A DNA stretch of 22,833 nt, from the IMG/VR virus record IMGVR_UViG_3300042876_000486, positions 1 through 22,833 of that record. One strand, 5' to 3'. Each line of letters starts with the position of its first letter. Within the stretch, counting starts at the first letter, position 1. The stretch is from a virus. A program made the position numbers and the translations under genes. The notes below the pieces were generated by a model that saw only the letters and a list, made by a program, of their open reading frames with translations, did no database searches and was not told the origin of the DNA. This document shows positions 15,384 through 21,487 of the stretch, piece after piece.

Positions 15384-17382
15384 CACGAGTGTAGTAGACG
15401 TTTTTACCACGTCCTTCACATACATACCCGAGAGGAGCGAGGGCCCTTGACCAGTTGCTCACCTCGGGTATATTAGTCTGATTAGCTTTGATACGGATCT
15501 CACTCAGCGGTATTTTCGCGGGGTGACCGTTAGTGCGGAAGCGATCCTCTAGCTCGTTCATCATATCGGCGAGGATCTCCTTGTCCTTCTTCACCTCAGA
15601 CTGACGTTCCTCACGTTCCTTAAAGCTTAGTGTGAGGTCGGCGTCGGTGATATCGACGTAGCCATTCCACACCATCCGGGTTCGGTCACGCTTAGCAATG
15701 TCAGTGCTGCCCGGGAACACGCGCTCCAGCGAATACGACAGCGCTCGAATGCTAGCCGTATGAGCGAGCGAGTTCTTCCCAAGTGTAGCGATCCTAGTGT
15801 AGTCGTCGTCCGGGTGTTTGTAGACGCCGATGACGATACGAGCAGAGTTGCCGAACTGAGCTGAGCCAATACCACGATGCATCGGGTCCTTGTCACGGCT
15901 TGCTTTTGAATGGTGACGGATCGCTACGACGGAACAGTTGAAGTGGACGGCAAGCTCTTTCAGGTTGTTCATCACCTGGATCACATCGCCCTGCTTGTTC
16001 GTATCTGTAACGCCTGAGTAGTTGATAAGGGTATCAAAGACGATCATGGCTATGTCATCACGGTAACCCTTGTTGTTCTTCCATACCTCTCGAACCTCAT
16101 CCACAAAGGTAATGAACTCCTCGAGACAGAGCGGATCACCCAGCGATGGGGAGAACACTTCAGGTGGAATATGGAAGAAGGGTGCTGAGTCATCGGGGTT
16201 AGTAACCTTCGTGAGCATGCCGCTGTCCTGCATTCGAAGTGCTACGTTGCCCGACATGTTCTCGGCGTCGAAGTAGAACACCAATCCCTTCTGAGTTTTT
16301 TCAACCCAACCATCTTGTGGAAACTCAGTTTTCCCTTCAGAGATAGCGGCACCGGCAGCCATACATAACCAGGACTTACCAACTTCCGGCTGACCCTCGA
16401 TTGTCGTGATATGACCGCGCGCGAAGTAGGGGTACTGAATCCAGTCGACAACTTCATTCTCGACCGCACCCATGAGCGTATTTCGGATATCGGATGATCG
16501 CTCAACCGCCTCCTCACGCTCAATGGACGACTCTTTCTTGAAGTCGCTTACTGGATCGGGGCCGTCGAGTTTATTCTCAAAGACCTTGTTGATCTCCCGG
16601 CGAAGCTGATCTTCACCGTCACGCCGATCATAGAACTTGTTCCAGGGGGACATCCACAGAATGCGGAATGCTTCGTCCTCATCAGCTCCGGCCTCGATGA
16701 GTTCATTGGTGAGCTTCCAGAAAACCTCAGAACGCTTGCCCTTCTGTGGCCGACCGTTCAACAGTTCCCGACGCGCCCAAGGCGATAGGTATTTCTTGTA
16801 CTTGAAGAATAGCGACTTAACGTCTTGATCGGGGGATTTCTTTTTGACCTGATTGGGTAGCTTCGCAGCAATGTCGGCTTCTTTATAGACGATACCGGGG
16901 TCATCCCACATCAGCTTGACAAGTGGCTTTGACGGGTACTTGTGATTGTGGGTACCGGGTACGCGAAGAACTTGCGTAAGATCCCAGCCGCCCTTGTCAG
17001 CGCCGATCAGGTGAGTCCAACTACGGTTAAGCTGCTCATCAGTAAGGATTTCATCGAGGTACCACAGGGCCGCATAGCGATGCGGAGAGGATTCCCAAGC
17101 GACTGTTGGGCGTAGTGGAACACTTAGTGGACTTACTTCATCAAGGTCTGCCCACAACAGGTATGGCATAAGGGCGTATCGGCGAAGACGTCGTGGCTTA
17201 CTGAACCCATGCGGACACCAATAGACATCCATATTTTGAGTCTTCAGCTCATTGATGTAAGCTGGTATTGTTCTGAACTGCTTCCGAGTGAAAGCTTCGT
17301 CGTGCCAGTTTCCCTCCGGGTCTTTCGATGAGATGAAGAAGTATTTACCGGGCTGCTTGGCCCAGACCCTCATTAGGATCAT
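15370..17382 (-). CDS. Primase-helicase: AEP-type primase fused to RepA-like ATPase
   Basis: A 670-residue protein. Residues 1-180 carry archaeo-eukaryotic/RepB-type primase features: LLWADLDE (D79, D81) and SSPHRYAALWYLD (H101), followed by LRVPGTHNHKY. A linker with helical PriCT-like sequence spans about 195-300. Residues 310-560 form a RecA-like helicase of the RepA/AAA_25 type with Walker A G330-QPEVGKS, the strand FYFDAEN (371-375), Walker B MIVFD450, and RHHSK (489-493). The C-terminus (610-670) looks winged-helix-like. It would synthesise primers and unwind DNA at the phage fork. The gene runs opposite to its neighbours. Start ATG 17382 lies within the HTH gene; its 3' end overlaps the plus-strand peptidase gene by 14 nt. 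Confidence 0.85.
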   Translation of the reverse strand: MILMRVWAKQPGKYFFISSKDPEGNWHDEAFTRKQFRTIPAYINELKTQNMDVYWCPHGFSKPRRLRRYALMPYLLWADLDEVSPLSVPLRPTVAWESSPHRYAALWYLDEILTDEQLNRSWTHLIGADKGGWDLTQVLRVPGTHNHKYPSKPLVKLMWDDPGIVYKEADIAAKLPNQVKKKSPDQDVKSLFFKYKKYLSPWARRELLNGRPQKGKRSEVFWKLTNELIEAGADEDEAFRILWMSPWNKFYDRRDGEDQLRREINKVFENKLDGPDPVSDFKKESSIEREEAVERSSDIRNTLMGAVENEVVDWIQYPYFARGHITTIEGQPEVGKSWLCMAAGAAISEGKTEFPQDGWVEKTQKGLVFYFDAENMSGNVALRMQDSGMLTKVTNPDDSAPFFHIPPEVFSPSLGDPLCLEEFITFVDEVREVWKNNKGYRDDIAMIVFDTLINYSGVTDTNKQGDVIQVMNNLKELAVHFNCSVVAIRHHSKASRDKDPMHRGIGSAQFGNSARIVIGVYKHPDDDYTRIATLGKNSLAHTASIRALSYSLERVFPGSTDIAKRDRTRMVWNGYVDITDADLTLSFKEREERQSEVKKDKEILADMMNELEDRFRTNGHPAKIPLSEIRIKANQTNIPEVSNWSRALAPLGYVCEGRGKNVYYTRVTPR

Positions 17383-17560
17383 TGCTGTTTTCTCTCAGTC
17401 TTTTGATTTCTTCTCTGGAGATCATGTGGGAACGACCCACGCGAAGTGTAGACACGTGGCCGCGGTCGATACGCGCCCACAGTGCAGGGTAGTTGATACC
17501 CAACAGCCTAGCTGCTTCGGTGGTCGTGACATAATCCGCCAGGTTCACCACCATCGTCAT
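17345..17560 (-). CDS. Excisionase/MerR-type HTH protein
   Basis: ATG 17560 follows AAAGGTG five bases away; a GTG six bases further upstream is part of this site. Residues 11-58 read YVTTTEAARLLGINYPALWA, then RIDRGHVSTLRVGRSH and ISREEIKRLRE, the typical HTH_17/excisionase winged-helix fold. A short acidic tail overlaps the primase-helicase start by 38 nt. It probably binds DNA as a small regulator or replication accessory. It is transcribed divergently from the kinase operon from overlapping promoters (17574-17621), so autoregulation and control of the divergent operon are plausible. Confidence 0.85.
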   Translation of the reverse strand: MTMVVNLADYVTTTEAARLLGINYPALWARIDRGHVSTLRVGRSHMISREEIKRLRENSNDPNEGLGQAAR

Positions 17561-17573
17561 GGTCACACCTTTG

Positions 17574-17602
17574 TTGACTCCGTGAGTTTTTCAAATTACA
17601 AG
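17574..17602 (+). promoter_or_regulatory. Promoter of the nucleotide-metabolism operon
   Basis: TTGACT (17574-17579), 17 bases, TACAAG (17597-17602). It lies face to face with 17593-17621, and the two polymerases could not occupy both promoters at once. Confidence 0.6.
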
Positions 17603-17621
17603 GGTAATTCGATTAAATCAA
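17593..17621 (-). promoter_or_regulatory. Promoter of the HTH / primase-helicase unit
   Basis: Minus strand TTGATT (17621-17616), 17 bases, TAATTT (17598-17593). Its -10 overlaps the -10 of the plus-strand promoter 17574-17602. Confidence 0.65.
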
Positions 17622-17641
17622 CTGAAAGCGATGGTATCCGA

Positions 17642-18133
17642 ATGGTAGTTCTCGAAGGTCCTGACGGCGGTGGAAAGACGACGCTCGGTCAGCTTCTGGC
17701 TCAAACGCTTGGGTATGAACTTCGTCTCAGCGAAGGCCCCGAGAAATTCCCCGGTGAGATTGACGCGCGTATTCTAAGGTATGCGCGCGAATACACCAAC
17801 CGAAAGGACGTGATCTTCGACCGACACCCCTGCGTGTCTCAGATCGCATACCGACAGATCCACAGCCAAACAGAGCCCAACGTCGAGCTCGTCAACGACT
17901 TCTATCGAATGAAGCCGCTGCTGATCTACTGCCGCCCCGATCCGGCTAAGGTTACGCACACCGCCACGGGGGAATGGGATACGCCCGAGTATCTGGCCAA
18001 GGTTGACGCCGGCTTCGAGAAGCTGATGACCTGGTATGATCGCTGGGCCGTGTGGAACGCGCATCATATCTACCGCATTGGTGACAATGTGCGGGTGATC
18101 GAAGACCTAATTCGAGCATGGAGAAGAGTATGA
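17642..18133 (+). CDS. Thymidylate-kinase-like nucleotide kinase
   Basis: The start is ATG 17642, the first in-frame ATG directly before the conserved region. The 163-residue protein begins MVVLEGPDGGGKTTLGQLLA, a P-loop of the thymidylate-kinase type (G6-PDGGGKT). VIFDRHPCVSQIAYRQ (D60, R61) corresponds to the family's DR(Y/F) motif, and PLLIYCRPDPAKV to the next strand. The lid/C-terminal part is shorter than in cellular Tmk (about 210 residues). It probably phosphorylates a deoxynucleoside monophosphate; substrate specificity is not visible. First gene of the operon, coupled to the next by ATGA. Confidence 0.8.
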   Translation: MVVLEGPDGGGKTTLGQLLAQTLGYELRLSEGPEKFPGEIDARILRYAREYTNRKDVIFDRHPCVSQIAYRQIHSQTEPNVELVNDFYRMKPLLIYCRPDPAKVTHTATGEWDTPEYLAKVDAGFEKLMTWYDRWAVWNAHHIYRIGDNVRVIEDLIRAWRRV

Positions 18134-18639
18134 CTTACGACGAGCCATTTCGCCACGTTGATCCGGGCGACAGTGAAGACATGGTTGGTGATATCTGGAG
18201 CTTCCATGCGAAGTTCGACCTGCTGTATCAGGGAAAGCCCCGCCAGCTTCCCGAAGATATCCTGATGTTCCGGCTTCAATTCCTGAGAGAGGAGCTGAAT
18301 GAGTACGAGACTGCGGCCAATCGACTACATGCATCTCTCGCTCGAGGCCTTGAGGACGATGCCGAGGTTACTCACCTTCTTGAGCTACAGCTTGATGCTC
18401 TGGTGGATCTGGTATACGTCGCCCTTGGAACCGCCCACCTTCACGGATTCGATTTCAATGAAGCCTGGTCTCGAGTTCACCGAGCCAACATGGCTAAGGT
18501 TCGAGCTCAATCCGCCGACGAGTCCAAACGTGGTTCCACCTATGACGTGGTGAAGCCCAAGGGCTGGGAGCCGCCGTCGCACACTGACCTGGTCGAGGAT
18601 CACATCCATCGGGAGAGTCTTCGTGACAACACTGTCTAA
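18130..18639 (+). CDS. MazG-like nucleotide pyrophosphohydrolase
   Basis: ATG 18130 overlaps the kinase stop (ATGA). The 169-residue protein carries the all-alpha NTP-pyrophosphohydrolase pattern: FRLQFLREELNEYETA (E54, E55, E58), then LELQLDALVDLVYVALGTAH (D89, D93) and NEAWSRVHRANMAKV. The E-E-x-x-E ... D-x-x-x-D metal-binding set and the VD.(V/I)YV..G motif match phage MazG/PRA-PH-like proteins. Expected to hydrolyse a (d)NTP to the monophosphate, feeding or protecting the phage nucleotide pool. Confidence 0.85.
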   Translation: MTYDEPFRHVDPGDSEDMVGDIWSFHAKFDLLYQGKPRQLPEDILMFRLQFLREELNEYETAANRLHASLARGLEDDAEVTHLLELQLDALVDLVYVALGTAHLHGFDFNEAWSRVHRANMAKVRAQSADESKRGSTYDVVKPKGWEPPSHTDLVEDHIHRESLRDNTV

Positions 18640-19372
18640 GGAGTGGTGTAATTGGGTCGGCGAGCAGTCCCGAGTTCCGCCATACATTATCGCCGGAAGT
18701 CAGTCGATCTATCAGGACTTGACTTGGCAGATACCCGCGTCACTGTTGCTCAACGACACGGAGATGACCCCGGAGTCTATCGGTTTCACGCCGACGAAGA
18801 TACGGATGCTCAAGACTCACTACGAAAATCCGGAGACGATAGCTCGTGCAAAGCGTGACCTGGATGACCGACTCCGAGATCGAAAGTATGGCTCGGGTGT
18901 TTGGGATTTCCGAGGAGTGGAAAAAAAGACTACTAAGCAAGATTATTGCCTTACCGCCGGAGTCATTGCGTATTACCCGCCCAAGGGGCACACGTCCATC
19001 TTCATCCGATACCGAACGGTCGAGCTCATATTCCGGTACAGAGCCGATCTCATTTTCCTGCGAGACGTCATCCTACCACAGTTCGATCTCCAAACAGCCC
19101 CTCCCGATTTCATTACCTTTAGCTTCGTTAATGCTACCATTCACCCGATGTTCTACATCATGCTGCTACTTGAGCATTCTAAGCCATTACGACTCCTTCG
19201 AAGACTGGAGAAGGAAAACCCAAAGTTTCATCACCAGGTTGTCAGATGGACAAAGATTCATCTGGAGGGAGGGTATAAGTCCTATCAAACCGCTGCACGA
19301 GTTCAAAAGTTTGTGGACAAGTATCCACAGGATCGACGTGATCTAATCCTCAACGCCATCACGGATGAATGA
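18623..19372 (+). CDS. Possible divergent thymidylate-synthase-fold protein
   Basis: GTG 18623 with GGGAGAGTCTTC before it, overlapping the MazG-like gene by 17 nt. A 249-residue protein: N-terminal helical region, then KKTTKQDYCLTAGVIAYYPP, IRYRTVELIFRYRADLIFLR, LPQFD and ITFSFVNATIHPMFYIML. The order C...Y ... R(T)xE ... F..DLIFL ... F.FVN.TIHP loosely follows thymidylate synthase (Cys, RSxD, D/N, H), but key motifs are changed, so TS fold is inference from pattern and context. It is followed by a clear TS-like gene. It may be an inactive or modified-base enzyme. Confidence 0.5.
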   Translation: MTTLSKEWCNWVGEQSRVPPYIIAGSQSIYQDLTWQIPASLLLNDTEMTPESIGFTPTKIRMLKTHYENPETIARAKRDLDDRLRDRKYGSGVWDFRGVEKKTTKQDYCLTAGVIAYYPPKGHTSIFIRYRTVELIFRYRADLIFLRDVILPQFDLQTAPPDFITFSFVNATIHPMFYIMLLLEHSKPLRLLRRLEKENPKFHHQVVRWTKIHLEGGYKSYQTAARVQKFVDKYPQDRRDLILNAITDE

Positions 19373-20226
19373 GCCTCATGATCTACAATAACTTCCAACA
19401 TGCCCGGGAGGCGCTTTCCCGGCAGTTCATCACGGCCCCAGCCATTCATGGTCAGAAGTGGCAGGGCGTCGATATCTCGCAGCGACCCGAAGCGAAGATG
19501 ATCGAACTGCTTCACGAGTCATTCCGGGTCATGATGGTCAGCGAAGACCTCGAGCATTGGCGGGAGGACATCAAGCCCAACCTGCCTTGGGCTGACGACC
19601 ATTTTGAGGAGCGCGTCTGTGGATACCCGATCAACCCGGGCGTTCAGTGGAAGAAGTGGCCTTGGGGTCATAGCGCCGCCGACCACCTGGACCTTTATGG
19701 TGAACGGTTCAACCATAACTACATGGAGAGGTATTGGCCGAAGTTTGCCGGAGTGGTTGAACGCGCAACGGAAACGGCCGAAGAGTATGCTCAAGAGATT
19801 GAGGGCGACTTTACGCCCATCGCTCACCAGGGCATTCGTGCAGAGTATGGCGACCTGAATGACTTGGTCAACACGCTGGCCGAAGAGCCCGACACTCGCC
19901 AAGCATATCTGCCGATCTACTACCCGGAGGACGTTACCGTTCAAGGCCGAAAGCCCTGCACGCTCGGCTATCACTTCATCCTCCGCCACGGATACTTCCA
20001 CTGCACCTACTACATGAGGTCGTGTGACTTCTACCGACACTGGGCGGATGACTGCTACCTCACGATCAGGCTTCACCTGTGGATTATGCATCAGCTGCGG
20101 AAGCGTCGGCCCAAGGTCTGGGACTGGGTTCGACCAGGCTTCTTCATCATGCACATCACCAGCCTCCACATGTTCATCAATGACACCCGCCCAATGGGCA
20201 TTGAATGGAAAGGACCCCGTCGATGA
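19369..20226 (+). CDS. Thymidylate synthase-like enzyme
   Basis: ATGA start at 19369. In the 285-residue protein the C-terminal half shows the TS signatures: R177-QAYLP, then RKPC197-TLGYHFILR (catalytic Cys), YYMRS218-CD220 (the RSxD dUMP-phosphate-binding motif) and GFFIMH262-ITSLH267-MF. The first 170 residues are less conserved. It would add a one-carbon unit to a pyrimidine deoxynucleotide with folate. Motif spacing differs from cellular ThyA (PPCH absent, PCT present), so it could be a thymidylate synthase or a dUMP/dCMP hydroxymethylase-type relative. Part of the nucleotide operon. Confidence 0.75.
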   Translation: MSLMIYNNFQHAREALSRQFITAPAIHGQKWQGVDISQRPEAKMIELLHESFRVMMVSEDLEHWREDIKPNLPWADDHFEERVCGYPINPGVQWKKWPWGHSAADHLDLYGERFNHNYMERYWPKFAGVVERATETAEEYAQEIEGDFTPIAHQGIRAEYGDLNDLVNTLAEEPDTRQAYLPIYYPEDVTVQGRKPCTLGYHFILRHGYFHCTYYMRSCDFYRHWADDCYLTIRLHLWIMHQLRKRRPKVWDWVRPGFFIMHITSLHMFINDTRPMGIEWKGPRR

Positions 20227-20339
20227 AGAAAAGGATCACCAAAGGCCAGCCATATGGCAGGGTCATCCGGACTATTGTCAAGGGTGATCGAGAACGCTAT
20301 TATCATGCGACACGTGGTTGGAAATATCGGAAAAGGTGA
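20223..20339 (+). CDS. 38-aa highly basic peptide
   Basis: ATG 20223 overlaps the TS-like stop (ATGA). The product (MKKRITKGQPYGRVIRTIVK, GDRERYYHATRGWKYRKR) has about one third Lys/Arg and no acidic cluster, as in small nucleic-acid-binding proteins. Last gene of the operon, followed by a terminator. Function unknown. Confidence 0.65.
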   Translation: MKKRITKGQPYGRVIRTIVKGDRERYYHATRGWKYRKR

Positions 20340-20389
20340 TGATCGACTAGCAGACGCCCCACCCACCCCAAGGTTGGTCATCATCTTTC

Positions 20390-20428
20390 GGCGGGAGACA
20401 TTTCGCGGTGTCTCCCGCCAACTTTTAG
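20390..20428 (+). terminator. Terminator of the nucleotide operon
   Basis: 11-bp stem GGCGGGAGACA / TGTCTCCCGCC with an 8-nt loop followed by AACTTTTAGG. Confidence 0.8.
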
Positions 20429-20440
20429 GCAACATTGGCG

Positions 20441-20469
20441 TTGTCGTCAAGATCGCGTTATCATAGAAT
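20441..20469 (+). promoter_or_regulatory. Promoter of the deaminase/polymerase operon
   Basis: TTGTCG (20441-20446), 17 bases, TAGAAT (20464-20469), preceded by ATTGGCG as in the cassette promoters. The -10 ends 6 bases before ATG 20476, so the predicted start point coincides with the ATG. Confidence 0.65.
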
Positions 20470-20475
20470 GACGAC

Positions 20476-20961
20476 ATGAAAATCCAATCCCTTGACCCGT
20501 TGCAGCCCGGCTATGAATATCACGTCTCGCCTAATCGCGAGTATGATCCAGATTTCAAGCCTGACTTCACGCCCGCGCAATGTCTACGAATGGGCATTTT
20601 CGGCGGCGCATACTTTCGCGGCTATCCGAAGTTTGGCCGTGAATTCCCACACCTACGACACGTCATCAACGAAGCCGAAAACCCCGACGACAATTATTTC
20701 GGTGTTCTTGCATCGCTGAGTCGACATGACTGGCAGCAACGTGGCTGGATGCACGACGACGATCCGCGAGGTTGGTTTCAGTGGTACTGCCGCTATGACA
20801 TGGGTCGACGCCACGCCGACGATGATCGGCAGATCAGTCGTTGGGTCAAGTTCAAACAGCGAAAGCTTCGTGAAATAGGCGACAATGAAGACGTGGACTA
20901 CAAGCGAGCAACACGTCAGGGCTTGCTTCACTGGGGCATCAGATCACCGGGGATGGCATGA
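20476..20961 (+). CDS. Conserved phage protein (GWFQWYCRY motif)
   Basis: ATG 20476; no ribosome site is visible (GAATGACGAC), and the mRNA may be leaderless. The 161-residue protein has TPAQCLRMGIFGGAYFRGYP, EFPHLRHVINEAENPDDNYF, then DDDPRGWFQWYCRYDMGRRH and ADDDRQISRWVKFKQRKLRE. I recall the ML.(L/M)G(V/I)FGG.YF ... GW...DPRGWFQWYCRY..GRR ... D.RQI.RW layout from a family in phages and some eukaryotes without known function. First gene of its operon. Confidence 0.75.
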   Translation: MKIQSLDPLQPGYEYHVSPNREYDPDFKPDFTPAQCLRMGIFGGAYFRGYPKFGREFPHLRHVINEAENPDDNYFGVLASLSRHDWQQRGWMHDDDPRGWFQWYCRYDMGRRHADDDRQISRWVKFKQRKLREIGDNEDVDYKRATRQGLLHWGIRSPGMA

Positions 20962-21017
20962 CTGAACAAGAGCTGAAAGAAGCGATACTCGCCTGGAGAA
21001 AGGTACTGCCCAAATGA
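20958..21017 (+). CDS. 19-aa ORF linking two genes
   Basis: ATGA overlaps at both ends (start inside the stop of the previous gene, stop inside the start of the deaminase). Product MTEQELKEAILAWRKVLPK, an amphipathic helix. Too short to classify. It may act mainly as a translational relay to the deaminase. Confidence 0.5.
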   Translation: MTEQELKEAILAWRKVLPK

Positions 21018-21487
21018 GGATATCTCGAGCACAACTGTGGATGGGGATTGCTGAGTTGGCTGCTAGAAGATCAACTTGCTTTCGAGGCAACGTCGGCGCG
21101 GTCATCATCAGCAACAACCGAGACCCAGTTTCTATCGGCTACAATGGCCCACCTTCGGGTGAACCCCACTGCCAAGGCAACGGCTGTTCGTTGGGACCCA
21201 CAGGTGGTTGTGTTCGTTCGGTCCATGCGGAAATCAATGCTCTCGACCGAATGGAACTTCGAGTGGGTCAGGGGCCATTTGACCTGTATGTTACGAGCAA
21301 TCCATGTCCGGATTGTGCCAATGCCATCGTTGACTCGGGACTCATTCAGCGTGTATACTATCAATCTCCTTACAGAATAAAAACAGGGATTGGCGTGCTT
21401 CTCGATGCCCAAATTGAAGTTTTCCGGCTCTCGCCCTCAGGGTACCTCGTCAACGAAAGAACCCAAGAAGTCCTCGAAGCAAACTGA
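21014..21487 (+). CDS. dCMP deaminase
   Basis: ATGA start at 21014. The 157-residue protein has the zinc-dependent deaminase motifs H71-A-E73-INAL and PC98-PDC101, plus the N-terminal part GNVGAVIISNNRDPVSIGYN, GPPSGEPHC typical of deoxycytidylate deaminases of the ComE/T4 Cd type. It converts dCMP to dUMP, the substrate of thymidylate synthase, which links it to the 19369 enzyme. The last 83 bases overlap the polymerase gene. Confidence 0.9.
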   Translation: MRISRAQLWMGIAELAARRSTCFRGNVGAVIISNNRDPVSIGYNGPPSGEPHCQGNGCSLGPTGGCVRSVHAEINALDRMELRVGQGPFDLYVTSNPCPDCANAIVDSGLIQRVYYQSPYRIKTGIGVLLDAQIEVFRLSPSGYLVNERTQEVLEAN

